Shown here piece after piece: positions 1-9,136 of a stretch of 64,000 bases of DNA. The notes beneath the pieces are model-generated. The model was given only the letters and a program-made list of their open reading frames with translations. It was not told where the DNA came from and did no database searches. The DNA comes from Emticicia sp. BO119 (lineage in GTDB: Bacteria > Bacteroidota > Bacteroidia > Cytophagales > Spirosomataceae). The position numbers and the translations under genes were made by a program. The DNA is taken from assembly GCF_013912375.1 (NCBI RefSeq), contig NZ_JACETV010000009.1:186001-250000 (forward strand), written 5' to 3'. Each line of letters starts with the position of its first letter. The first letter of the stretch is position 1.

Positions 1-26
1 ATCAAAATACTTTATACAAAATTCAT

Positions 27-431
27 TTGAACACGAAAACAATTAGTGCAGTGAGAAAGAATCTGGATTTGCTTGAAAAGACAGCAAATGACTATTTTGA
101 AGACTTTGATATAATAAAAATTATTGATTTGGATAAGCTTGCTTATCGGGAATTTCATGACTTTATTGCGGAAAAGAAATCAGGGAGAGGAAGGAAAAGA
201 ACTAAAGAGTGTATGACAACAAATCGATATAAAATTTATCAGAATGGTAAAATCAATCAACAAAGACTTGCAATTAAATATTTGTTAACCCTACACCCTG
301 AAAAATGGCGTTTGCTAAGAAGAGTAACTTTTTTCAATGATATATTAATTGAAAATACAGAGCTTTTTAAGAAAACAAATATTGCTACTGAAAAATCATC
401 CATACTAAAACCGATTAATATAAATTACTGA
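27..431 (+). CDS. Hypothetical protein, probably 5'-truncated by the window edge
   Basis: I do not recognise this protein. The first possible start is a TTG at 27, but the frame stays open to the window edge, so the true start may lie upstream. The product is small, basic and Lys/Arg-rich, with a charged stretch SGRGRKRTK near residues 52-60. There is no signal peptide or membrane segment. The end is tail-to-tail with the next gene, with a few bases of overlap. The frame and codon use look real, but no function can be assigned. Confidence 0.45.
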   Translation: MNTKTISAVRKNLDLLEKTANDYFEDFDIIKIIDLDKLAYREFHDFIAEKKSGRGRKRTKECMTTNRYKIYQNGKINQQRLAIKYLLTLHPEKWRLLRRVTFFNDILIENTELFKKTNIATEKSSILKPININY

Positions 432-2014
432 GTTTTATTTTCGGACAATATTTTAGCAACAGATAAACCTTTTTCCGTAAGATTATAATACCCGTTTTTT
501 AAAGCACCTTTAAATTCAATCAATCTGTTCTCTTTAAGTATTTTTATCTCTCTTGCAATGGTTTCTCTGGAAACCCCCAACTGCTTTATTAATATCTGGG
601 TTGTGCTTGACCGGACCTGATTCAAAAATAAAATTATACTGATTAATCGTTCCTTTTTGGATTCGCTTAAATCTCCAAAAATGTCTAATGGATCATTATC
701 AGGCTTTCCTTTTACTAAATGATTACTTATAAATGGAAATTGCCTGAACTGCTGTATTTGGTTAAGAAAAGTAGGAGGTTCTTCATTAAGATATTTTTCG
801 ATTTTAGACGCTTCATCTTCAATAGCATTTTTCTTGGTGATAGGTGGAATAGAGGTTAAAAAAGTAGGCCCATCATGAAACTGAGGTTTCTCGTCTGAAA
901 ACTGACTTACAAAAGCTGCAATTTTTTTTAATCCAAAACCTAACTCTTCTGCCAACCCTAATTCTCTCAAGAACCTTCCTATAATCGGATTCTTGGGTAT
1001 AGGCTGATAGTTGCTCAGATCTATATTTTTATTCATTGCTGTTCTGTTACTATTAGCTGTAAAAGTGCCATCAAGATGGGTAATAGCAAATTTGGCAGGC
1101 AACCCAGAACTATAATCCTGATGAGTCAGAAAATTAATGAATACTTCTCTGTACATTAAATCCCGAATACCAACCCTTGTTGTATTATTAATAACAAAGA
1201 AATCAGGAAGATGCTTATGCACAAAGTCCATGAGGTGATAGTAAGTATCAATAAGATTCGTAGTAAATGTTTCCCTATCATAATACCCATCAAAGCCTTC
1301 TTTTTCTCTCAAAGCATCAATTCTGAAGCTCGGGAAGATCGCCCTAATTACTTCATTCTTACCAAAGAGTAATATGGCAGCTACAGTATATCCACTTTCC
1401 TTTGTCTCTAAATCAATTCTCCATAAACCCGAACTTTTCATTACTTCTTCAAAATCCATATTCAGCCACGGATGAGACGGGCGAGTCTGTAAAATCAGTT
1501 TCATCGCCTTGTTGTAAACATCCATATTAAAATGTCCTACATCAATATATCTGATTATTTTATTATCAGGATAATAGAATCTTTTTCGTTCTTGTAAACG
1601 AAGTTGGTCAGAAATATTCTCGACTGAAATATTGAGATTATCTCTTCGTTCATAAATATCATTCCCATTATTCGTTGTATGAACCGACTGACTATTAGGA
1701 ATCTTTAAGTATAGAATCTTTTCGTTGTGATAGAAAACATTTTTTATCACAATCCGAGGTTTGGGATGAATTTTATTGGCATTATTAATTCCGGTTATAA
1801 TACTCTTCTCAAGAATATTATATTCATTTTCAGTCAACCCTTTGATACTATTTTCAAATGAATAGGCAAACAGAATTTCACCTCCATTTGTATTCAAGAA
1901 AGCACATAGGGTATCAAAAAAATCAACTGGTAGTTTTCTTACGGTGCTCAATAATTGTGTTTGTTCATCATTACCTCTTTCAATTAAATAGTTAATGTAA
2001 TCGTTTGAAAACAT
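425..2014 (-). CDS. AlbA_2/HATPase_c_4 putative transcriptional regulator (Schlafen/RecG-like)
   Basis: The protein has 529 aa. The N-terminal part (about residues 15-130, with NGGEILFAYS) resembles the AlbA_2 nucleic-acid-binding domain. The middle (about 285-390, YREVFINFLTHQDY and a later GLAEELGFGLKKI) resembles the HATPase_c_4 region of RecG-like regulators. The C-terminus (about 455-525, SSTTQILIKQLGVSRETIAREIKILKENRL) is a winged helix. The family is usually annotated as an ATP-dependent DNA helicase RecG homologue, but no helicase motifs are present, so it is more likely a regulator. It is single and divergent from the ebo cluster; a regulatory link to ebo is only possible by position. 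Confidence 0.7.
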   Translation of the reverse strand: MFSNDYINYLIERGNDEQTQLLSTVRKLPVDFFDTLCAFLNTNGGEILFAYSFENSIKGLTENEYNILEKSIITGINNANKIHPKPRIVIKNVFYHNEKILYLKIPNSQSVHTTNNGNDIYERRDNLNISVENISDQLRLQERKRFYYPDNKIIRYIDVGHFNMDVYNKAMKLILQTRPSHPWLNMDFEEVMKSSGLWRIDLETKESGYTVAAILLFGKNEVIRAIFPSFRIDALREKEGFDGYYDRETFTTNLIDTYYHLMDFVHKHLPDFFVINNTTRVGIRDLMYREVFINFLTHQDYSSGLPAKFAITHLDGTFTANSNRTAMNKNIDLSNYQPIPKNPIIGRFLRELGLAEELGFGLKKIAAFVSQFSDEKPQFHDGPTFLTSIPPITKKNAIEDEASKIEKYLNEEPPTFLNQIQQFRQFPFISNHLVKGKPDNDPLDIFGDLSESKKERLISIILFLNQVRSSTTQILIKQLGVSRETIAREIKILKENRLIEFKGALKNGYYNLTEKGLSVAKILSENKTQ

Positions 2015-2400
2015 GTGAATTCTTTATATTTGTATCGATGTAAGGTCATAAGGGTACGGCACTCTACTTTAAATAGAATAATTTTTTGAGGAAATAATTT
2101 ATAAGACGGTTAGGTGTATTATAGGTATAGTAGCATGACGAGTTGTAGCAAAAGTAATACTTCACTCAGTAAATTAATTATTAAATATATTGTCTTTTTA
2201 TTAAATATTTTAATAAATACTCAGTATTTTTTTTAATAGCTATTTAACTTAGTAATAATAAACTAAAAACTTGCTTTATAATCAATAATACAAAAATGGC
2301 TAATTTGTCGACTTTAAAGTTAATTTTTGTATAATTTCTAACATAACCTCAGAATTCTTCTTTAGATTTGCTTGAAATTAATACTTAAGTACCTAACCAG
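2015..2400. promoter_or_regulatory. Divergent A+T-rich intergenic region upstream of ebo
   Basis: This gap of almost 400 bases separates the AlbA_2 regulator from eboA and must hold both promoters. A TTTG at 2304-2307 followed after 22 bases by TATAATTTC (2330-2338) is a weak match to the Bacteroidota -33/-7 pattern and could drive ebo. I see no RNA gene, strong terminator or repeat here. Confidence 0.3.
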
Positions 2401-3219
2401 ATGAATTATTCTTCTTTGTTGCATGACAAAATTCTGTGTCAGGCTTCATCAAAAGAGATTAGTTGGATTGAAACAAAAGCCAACGAAAATTTATTATCAT
2501 TGCAAACTGCATTTGTAGCTGCCCAAAGATTTATCCGTAAAGACATAGTGCAATCGGTTAGTCCGGTAAATTCTGTTTCATTCAATAACTGGACATTAGA
2601 CAGACTTGTAAGAGTTTATTTTCTGACAAAATTAGATAGCTCAGACAAAGATTCATATATCAACGCTATTGATACCCTATTTGATACTGCTGAAAATAAT
2701 GAGGCAGTGGCTTTAATTTCTGCTTTACCATTTCTGGCCTACCCTGAAAACTGGATGCTGCGCGCAACGAATGCAGTAAGATCAAATGTAGGCCCTGTCT
2801 TTGATGCGATTGCTTTTGAAAATCCATTCCCTAAAAAACATTTTTCTGAACCAGCATGGAATCAGTTAGTTTTAAAATGTATTTTTAATGATAAACCTAT
2901 TAATAAGATAGAAGGCATAAGCGAAAGAGCGAATCAAGAATTAGCTGATTCTATTTCATATCTTGCTCATGAAAGATGGTCAGCAAGACGAAATATCCCA
3001 ACCCAGGCCTGGCGTTTAGTAAGTAGTTTTGTAAATAAGGAAATATTGAAAGACATTCAGTATTTGTTTTCTTCTGAAAGTGAATCAGAAAAAATAGCTG
3101 CTGCTTTGGTTTGCTATGAATCAAACTTTCAGAAGGCCAAAGAAGAACTGAACAGACACGCTGATTTAAAGTTAAAAGCAGAAACCAAAGCGATTAACTG
3201 GGAATTACTTGAAAATTAA
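2401..3219 (+). CDS. eboA: EboA domain protein
   Basis: This is the first gene of a six-gene ebo cluster. The 272-aa protein is soluble and helical. It shows the conserved EboA features WTLDRLVRVYFL (about residues 62-75), YPENWMLRATNAVRSNVGPVFDAIAFENPFP (about 117-150) and AWNQLVLKC (about 157-165). No signal peptide is seen. In cyanobacteria the ebo genes are needed to move the scytonemin monomer to the periplasm; the biochemical role of EboA itself is unknown. It begins with ATG and is followed after 3 bases by the TatD-like gene frame, consistent with one transcript. Confidence 0.9.
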   Translation: MNYSSLLHDKILCQASSKEISWIETKANENLLSLQTAFVAAQRFIRKDIVQSVSPVNSVSFNNWTLDRLVRVYFLTKLDSSDKDSYINAIDTLFDTAENNEAVALISALPFLAYPENWMLRATNAVRSNVGPVFDAIAFENPFPKKHFSEPAWNQLVLKCIFNDKPINKIEGISERANQELADSISYLAHERWSARRNIPTQAWRLVSSFVNKEILKDIQYLFSSESESEKIAAALVCYESNFQKAKEELNRHADLKLKAETKAINWELLEN

Positions 3220-3252
3220 GGGTTGATTATTACTAAAATTATCACAAAAAAG

Positions 3253-4272
3253 ATGTGTCAGAAACATTCAGAAATATCACAGAATCCTTCTCATTTTGAA
3301 GGAAGTGCCGAAGAATTGATTACCGCAACTAATATTCAGGTTAATTACTCGGAATATACTAAGGGAATGAAGTTTTTCGACCCTCATATTCATATGACAT
3401 CACGTACAACTGATGATTATACTGCATTAATTGATGCAGGAGTAGTTGCAATTATTGAGCCTGCTTTTTGGTTAGGCCAACCTCGAACGGGATTATCTTC
3501 ATTTAAAGACTATTTTAGTAGTCTGGTCGGCTGGGAAAGATTCCGTTCTTCGCAATTTGGTATAAAACATTATTGCACGATTGGTTTGAATTCTCGTGAA
3601 GCCAATAATGAATCATTGGCAGATCAAGTAATGGAACTATTACCTATTTTTATTTATAAAGAAGGCGTTGTTGGCGTAGGTGAAATAGGCTTCGATGATC
3701 AGACATCCGCTGAAGAGAAATATTACAGGCTCCAGTTAGAATTGGCTAAAGAGGCAAACTTACCTGTTCAGGTTCATACACCGCATAGGGATAAGAAAAA
3801 AGGCACAGAACTAAGTATGTCTATTGCTTTAGAACACGGACTTGATCCTGGTATGGTAATCATTGATCATAATAATGAAGAAACTGTTGAGAGTGTACTC
3901 GAAAAGGGTTTTTGGGCAGCATTTACAATTTATCCTTTCACAAAGATGGGTAACGAAAGGATGGTGGAAATTGTAAAAAAATATGGTTCAGAAAGAATAA
4001 TGGTCAACTCTGCAGCTGATTGGGGAATAAGTGACCCTTTAGCAGTTCCTAAGACGGCAGCATTAATGAAAATCAAAGGAATTTCAGAGAATGATATTCG
4101 ATTGGTTACTTATCAGAATGCCATTGATGCTTTTGCGCAAAGTGGCCAGATAGACATTACGGATTTTGAAAACCCGATGATAATTGACCAAAGCCTCAAG
4201 TATAATGGTAATACGGTACTCCGTGGAGGGCAGATTCCCAGAATCGAAAAAAACTCAATTATTATCAGTTAA
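3253..4272 (+). CDS. eboB: EboB, TatD-family metal-dependent hydrolase
   Basis: A TIM-barrel amidohydrolase of the TatD type, with metal ligands visible in order: DPHIH (H45, H47 counting from this start), a GEIGFDD segment, VHTPHRD and IDHNNEET. I chose the ATG at 3253. The longer frame from a TTG at 3223 adds ten residues (IITKIITKK) that are not needed. Family members hydrolyse phosphoesters or amides; the substrate in ebo clusters is unknown. It lies between eboA and the UbiA gene, in the canonical ebo order. Confidence 0.88.
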   Translation: MCQKHSEISQNPSHFEGSAEELITATNIQVNYSEYTKGMKFFDPHIHMTSRTTDDYTALIDAGVVAIIEPAFWLGQPRTGLSSFKDYFSSLVGWERFRSSQFGIKHYCTIGLNSREANNESLADQVMELLPIFIYKEGVVGVGEIGFDDQTSAEEKYYRLQLELAKEANLPVQVHTPHRDKKKGTELSMSIALEHGLDPGMVIIDHNNEETVESVLEKGFWAAFTIYPFTKMGNERMVEIVKKYGSERIMVNSAADWGISDPLAVPKTAALMKIKGISENDIRLVTYQNAIDAFAQSGQIDITDFENPMIIDQSLKYNGNTVLRGGQIPRIEKNSIIIS

Positions 4273-4346
4273 AAATATCATTGCCCATGAAAGTACAGAA
4301 CAATTCTATTTATTAGAATTTGCACTTTTGAACAAATATCAAAGCA

Positions 4347-5228
4347 TTGAAAATAAAGCCCTATTTACAACTAACACGACCTGCAAATATTATAACAGCT
4401 ATTTCAGATATTCTGGCTGGAACTGCTATTGCCGGATTTTCATTTTCATTCTATCAAATTGAAATATGGAAAGTTATTTTTTTGTGTTTTGCAACCATTG
4501 GATTATATGGCGGAGGAATAGTTTTCAATGATATTTTTGATTTAGAATTAGATCGTATTGAGCGACCGGAAAGGGCTATTCCAAGTGGTAAAGTAAGTAA
4601 AAGCAATGCAATTTTTTTTGGTATTTTATTGTTATTATCTGGCGTATTATTCGCCTGGTCAAATTCACTAACCAGTGCTGCTATTGCATTTTTAATAGCA
4701 ATTTGCGCATTGGTTTATGATAAGTATGGCAAACATCATACCTTTTTTGGGCCAATAAATATGGGTCTTTGCAGGGGTGGGAATCTGATATTAGGCATGA
4801 GTATAATAGAATCTTCAATCGGCCAATGGGGATTACTTAGTATTTTGCCAGTTTGCTATATTGCAGCAATAACAATGATCAGCCGTGGAGAAGTGCATGG
4901 TGGGAATAAAAATACCCTCTATTTTGCATCAATTTTATACATAGTGGTGAGTTGCGTACAATTATATGTTTCTTTTAAATTAGGGAATGTTCTATTGGCA
5001 GTTCCTTTTATATTTTTACATATTTATCTGATTTTCAAGCCTTTACTTATAGCAATAAACAGCCCAATTGGACCCAATATTGGTAAAGCTGTGAAAGCGG
5101 GAGTTTTGTCATTGATTGTCATGAATGCTGCTTGGGTAAGTGTTTCAGGCAACATAATTTTTGCTTTGCTGGTACTTTGCCTACTCCCTGTTTCAATAAG
5201 TTTAGCAAAGTATTTTGCAGTGACCTAA
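4347..5228 (+). CDS. eboC: EboC, UbiA-family prenyltransferase
   Basis: An integral membrane protein of 293 aa with about eight hydrophobic segments. The first UbiA motif NDxxDxxxD is intact (NDIFDLELD, residues 61-69), followed by RPERAIPSG. The second motif region is YDKYGKHHTFFGP, near residues 128-140. The family transfers an isoprenoid to an aromatic or polar acceptor in the membrane; the ebo substrate is not known. Translation must start at the TTG at 4347, because the frame is closed by TGA at 4329-4331 and contains no ATG before it. This makes a rare start codon likely. Confidence 0.88.
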   Translation: MKIKPYLQLTRPANIITAISDILAGTAIAGFSFSFYQIEIWKVIFLCFATIGLYGGGIVFNDIFDLELDRIERPERAIPSGKVSKSNAIFFGILLLLSGVLFAWSNSLTSAAIAFLIAICALVYDKYGKHHTFFGPINMGLCRGGNLILGMSIIESSIGQWGLLSILPVCYIAAITMISRGEVHGGNKNTLYFASILYIVVSCVQLYVSFKLGNVLLAVPFIFLHIYLIFKPLLIAINSPIGPNIGKAVKAGVLSLIVMNAAWVSVSGNIIFALLVLCLLPVSISLAKYFAVT

Positions 5229-5270
5229 GCACATAAGGTAATTTTTGTTATTTTTATTTTTAATCTTTCA

Positions 5271-6419
5271 ATGAGTGTAATACATCAAGCGTTTCAGGTT
5301 CCTTATTCATTCAATATCATTTTCACAAAAAGTCTATTTTCATCAAATAATAAAGAACTTCTCAATTTCTTATCAAATTTCGGTGAAACAAGTTTTCAGA
5401 AAAAGATTCTGTTTTTGATTGATGAAGGTGTTTACGAAAAGCATTCTTATTTAATTGATTCAATTAAAAACTATTTTCGAAGCCAGAATCAAATTTCGCT
5501 GGCAGAAGAAATTCTTATTTTGCCTGGTGGGGAGCCTGTAAAAAACGATAGTCAGTATTTAGATAAAACTTTGCACGCTATCAATAAATTTGGCATTGAC
5601 CGACACTCATTTGTAGCGGCTATTGGTGGTGGGGCTTTTCTTGATATGGTTGGTTATGCTTCATGTATAGCCCACCGCGGAGTTAAACACATTCGTATTC
5701 CAACCACAGTTCTTTCACAGAATGATTCTGGTGTAGGGGTTAAGAATGGTATTAATTTTTCAGGGAAGAAAAATTTTTTAGGAACATTCTCTCCTCCTGT
5801 TGCTGTTTTCAATGACTCAGACTTTTTAACCACATTATCAGATAGGGATTGGCGATCTGGTATTTCAGAAGCTATTAAAGTTGCGTTAATTAAAGATCTT
5901 GAGTTTTTTGAATGGCTCGAAGAAAACGCTCAGGCTATGGCGAACCGGGAAATAGAGATAATGAGCAAACAGATTTTCCGATCAGCTGCTTTGCATACCA
6001 ATCATATTTCAAGTGGCGACCCTTTTGAAATGGGATCAGCCAGACCACTTGATTTTGGGCATTGGGCTGCGCATAAAATAGAATATTTAAGTAATTTTGA
6101 GATCAGGCATGGCGAGGCTGTTGCTATTGGAATAGCGCTTGATTCTATATATTCGCAATTGCTCGGTTTTATCACAGATCAGGAAACTAATAGAATTATT
6201 CAATTACTTAAAAAAGTAGGTTTTATACTTTATCATGAATCCCTTGAAGAAAATGATAAGATGAATCTATGGGAAGGTTTAAATGAATTCAGAGAGCATT
6301 TAGGCGGGCGCTTAACTATAACAATATTAGAGAAATTAGGAAAAGGCAAAGAGATTCACGAAGTTGATTTTGATTTGATGAAACTCGCTGTTGACCGTTT
6401 GAAATTAACAATTGATTAG
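5271..6419 (+). CDS. eboD: EboD, 3-dehydroquinate synthase-like sugar phosphate cyclase
   Basis: This is a 382-aa member of the DHQS/2-epi-5-epi-valiolone synthase-like superfamily. Visible features are the NAD-binding run AAIGGGAFLDMVGYAS (about 115-130), HIRIPTTVLSQNDSGVGVKNG (about 140-162) and the zinc ligands in SGISEAIK, DFGHWAAH and RHGEAVA. EboD proteins form their own clade next to sugar phosphate cyclases, so the substrate need not be DAHP. It starts at ATG 5271 and ends 3 bases before eboE, suggesting translational coupling. Confidence 0.9.
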   Translation: MSVIHQAFQVPYSFNIIFTKSLFSSNNKELLNFLSNFGETSFQKKILFLIDEGVYEKHSYLIDSIKNYFRSQNQISLAEEILILPGGEPVKNDSQYLDKTLHAINKFGIDRHSFVAAIGGGAFLDMVGYASCIAHRGVKHIRIPTTVLSQNDSGVGVKNGINFSGKKNFLGTFSPPVAVFNDSDFLTTLSDRDWRSGISEAIKVALIKDLEFFEWLEENAQAMANREIEIMSKQIFRSAALHTNHISSGDPFEMGSARPLDFGHWAAHKIEYLSNFEIRHGEAVAIGIALDSIYSQLLGFITDQETNRIIQLLKKVGFILYHESLEENDKMNLWEGLNEFREHLGGRLTITILEKLGKGKEIHEVDFDLMKLAVDRLKLTID

Positions 6420-6422
6420 ACT

Positions 6423-7616
6423 ATGAATACCTTATATGGTCATTTAAGCTATTGTAGTAATATTCACCCGGGAGAAGACTGGAAAGAGCATTTTGAGGTT
6501 CTGAAAAACAGCATTCCCCAGATTAAAGCCGAAGTTTGCCCCGATGCATCAATGGGAATAGGGCTTAGATTGGCAAATCAGGCAAGTATTGATTTATCAG
6601 AAAGTCAAAATTTTGAAACTTTCAAAAAATGGCTTTTAGATAATAAATGCTATGTTTTTACAATGAATGGTTTTCCATACGGTGACTTCCATAATATAGT
6701 TGTAAAAGACAAAGTCCATGCACCTGATTGGACCACACCAGAAAGAACAGATTACACTATAAGGTTATTCAGGTTATTGGCAAAACTTTTGCCTGATAAT
6801 TTATATGAAGGTGGGGTTTCTACTTCACCTCTCTCCTATCGTTATTGGTGGCCAACTGAACCCGCTTTGGAAGAAGCCATCCTAAATGCAACTAAAAATA
6901 TAGTGTCAGTTGTTGAAGCATTAATTGAAATAAAAGAAACTACTGGAAAAACGTTACATCTTGATATAGAGCCTGAACCTGACGGAATTCTTGAAAACTC
7001 CAATGAGTTTATTGATTGGTATAATACATATTTACTTCCTTTAGGAGTAGAATATTTCCAATCAAAGGGTTTTTCATCAGAAAACGCGACAGAGGCAATC
7101 AAAACACATATACAATTATGCTATGATGTTTGTCATTTTGCGGTAGGCTTTGAAGCACCAGAAGAGGTAATTAAGAAATTAGATTTTCAAGGTTTGAAAG
7201 TAGGAAAAATACAGATAAGTTCAGCACTGAAGGTTGATTTTTCGACTCAGGTTCAGGAAAAACTTCAAATGATTGCCAAGTATAATGAACCAACCTATTT
7301 GCATCAGGTTGTAGCAAAAAAGAAGGATGGTTCATTTGTCAAATTTCCTGATTTGAATGAAGCAATTGCAGGATTCAACGATGAAATCATTTCGTGGAGA
7401 GTGCATTTTCATGTTCCGTTGTTCTTAGAACAATATGGATTGTTGGAATCAACCCAGACAGATATAATTAAAACCCTAAATCTTCATAAAGAAAAAAATT
7501 TTACAAAGCATCTTGAAATAGAAACTTACACTTGGGGAGTTTTACCTAAAGAATTCCAACTTCCACTTAATGAGTCAATTGCAAGGGAAATTAATTGGGT
7601 AAAGGAAATACTTTGA
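6423..7616 (+). CDS. eboE: EboE, TIM-barrel metabolite traffic protein
   Basis: A soluble 397-aa protein with a xylose-isomerase/AP-endonuclease-2-like TIM barrel. Typical segments are HLSYCSNIHPGEDW at the N-terminus, LHLDIEPEPDGILENS (about 178-193), CYDVCHFAVGFE (about 236-247) and ETYTWGVLP near the end. The family is annotated as metabolite traffic protein EboE; the catalysed reaction is unknown. It directly follows eboD. Confidence 0.88.
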   Translation: MNTLYGHLSYCSNIHPGEDWKEHFEVLKNSIPQIKAEVCPDASMGIGLRLANQASIDLSESQNFETFKKWLLDNKCYVFTMNGFPYGDFHNIVVKDKVHAPDWTTPERTDYTIRLFRLLAKLLPDNLYEGGVSTSPLSYRYWWPTEPALEEAILNATKNIVSVVEALIEIKETTGKTLHLDIEPEPDGILENSNEFIDWYNTYLLPLGVEYFQSKGFSSENATEAIKTHIQLCYDVCHFAVGFEAPEEVIKKLDFQGLKVGKIQISSALKVDFSTQVQEKLQMIAKYNEPTYLHQVVAKKKDGSFVKFPDLNEAIAGFNDEIISWRVHFHVPLFLEQYGLLESTQTDIIKTLNLHKEKNFTKHLEIETYTWGVLPKEFQLPLNESIAREINWVKEIL

Positions 7617-7703
7617 AGCTTTTTTTTATAATTCAGACGCTCTTGTTATTATAATATAGGTCTTATTTAATTGATCTACCAGAAAATTATTTCTGTATAT
7701 ACA

Positions 7704-9068
7704 ATGCAAAAAACAGTAATTATTAATATTGTTGGTTTAAGTACCAGTATAATTGGTGAATATACACCGTTCCTGAAAAAATATATTGAAAAGAACCAAC
7801 TGACATATATTAGGCCTGCCTTTCCGGCACTTACTACCACTTCACAAAGTTGTTATCTAACAGGAAAAAACCCAGATGAACATGGCATAGTAGGTAACGG
7901 TTGGTATGACCATGAGGCCTGCGAAATGAAATTCTGGAAACAGTCTAATAAACTCGTTCAGTCTGAGAAAATATGGGAAGCTGCCCGTAAAAAAGACCCT
8001 GAGTTTACTGTTTCAAAGATGTTCTGGTGGTATAATATGTATTCAACCGCAGATTTTTCGGCTACTCCTCGCCCACAATATCATTCAGATGGAGTAAAAG
8101 TACCAGATTGTTATACTTATCCCGCAGATTTAAGAGATAAATTACAAACAAAGTTCGGCACTTTTCCTCTGTTTAAATTCTGGGGGCCCAATACAAGTAT
8201 AGACTGCTCAAAATGGATTGCTAATGCTTCTATAGAGGTAGACAAAGAGAATAATCCAACTCTAACATTAATATATCTTCCACATCTGGATTACTGTTTA
8301 CAAAAATTTGGTGTTGATTTTGATAAAATATCTAAAGATCTGCTTGAAATAGACAGTTTGGTAGAGGAATTGGTGAATTATTATGAACAAAATAATGCAC
8401 ATATTATTCTTCTTTCTGAATATGGGATAAACAATGTGAATCGCCCAATTCATATTAACAGGATTCTAAGAGAGAATAATTTACTTTCGGTAAGAGTAGA
8501 AAGCGGACTTGAATTGCTTGATTGCGGAGCTTCCAAAGCTTTTGCTGCTTCAGACCATCAGATTGCGCATATCTATATTAATGATTTAAGCCAGAAAGAA
8601 CAAATTAAAGAGATTTTATCGAAGATTGAAGGAATTGAATTAATAATGGATGAGGAGGAAAAAAGAAAATACAAAATTAATCACTCAAGAGCCGGAGATC
8701 TGGTTTTAATGGCAAAGGCTGATAGCTGGTTTACTTATTATTACTGGTTTGATGACAAAGTAGCACCTGATTTTGCAAGAAGTGTTGATATTCATAACAA
8801 ACCAGGTTATGACCCCGTAGAAATGTTCATGAATCCGGATAACCCATTTATTAAATTAAGAGCCGGCTACAAATTAGCTCGAAAGTTATTAGGTTTCAGA
8901 TATAGAATGGATGTCATTCCACTTAATGCTAATCTTATCAAAGGCTCGCATGGTACATTTAGGATTGGCAAAGAATATTATCCGGTGCTGATAAGTAATC
9001 AAAAAGTTGATAAAGAAATTGCTGCTACCGATGTTTATAACGTTATTTGGAACAGTATTTTTAAATAA
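7704..9068 (+). CDS. eboF: EboF, alkaline phosphatase/nucleotide pyrophosphatase superfamily
   Basis: The protein has about 454 aa from the chosen ATG at 7704; a TTG at 7671 would add eleven residues. It belongs to the type I phosphodiesterase/nucleotide pyrophosphatase fold: FPALTTTSQSCYLTGKNPDEHG near the start carries the nucleophilic threonine loop, with YLPHLDYCLQKFG, ILLSEYGI, SDHQIAHIY and GSHGTF following as metal-site segments. It closes the ebo cluster (A-F all present, same strand). There is no signal peptide, so it is probably cytosolic. Confidence 0.87.
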   Translation: MQKTVIINIVGLSTSIIGEYTPFLKKYIEKNQLTYIRPAFPALTTTSQSCYLTGKNPDEHGIVGNGWYDHEACEMKFWKQSNKLVQSEKIWEAARKKDPEFTVSKMFWWYNMYSTADFSATPRPQYHSDGVKVPDCYTYPADLRDKLQTKFGTFPLFKFWGPNTSIDCSKWIANASIEVDKENNPTLTLIYLPHLDYCLQKFGVDFDKISKDLLEIDSLVEELVNYYEQNNAHIILLSEYGINNVNRPIHINRILRENNLLSVRVESGLELLDCGASKAFAASDHQIAHIYINDLSQKEQIKEILSKIEGIELIMDEEEKRKYKINHSRAGDLVLMAKADSWFTYYYWFDDKVAPDFARSVDIHNKPGYDPVEMFMNPDNPFIKLRAGYKLARKLLGFRYRMDVIPLNANLIKGSHGTFRIGKEYYPVLISNQKVDKEIAATDVYNVIWNSIFK

Positions 9069-9136
9069 TACTTCTGATTTTTTAAAGAATTATCTCAGGA
9101 TTTTGATCTTACTCTTATATTTATAAATGCTTCAGA

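Noticed and set aside
425-2014. A true RecG helicase
   Set aside because: No helicase motifs I-VI; the domain order AlbA_2, HATPase_c_4, winged helix indicates a regulator.
4184-4462. A 92-codon reading frame overlapping the eboB end and eboC start
   Set aside because: It lies in another frame across two conserved ebo genes and its translation shows no family features.
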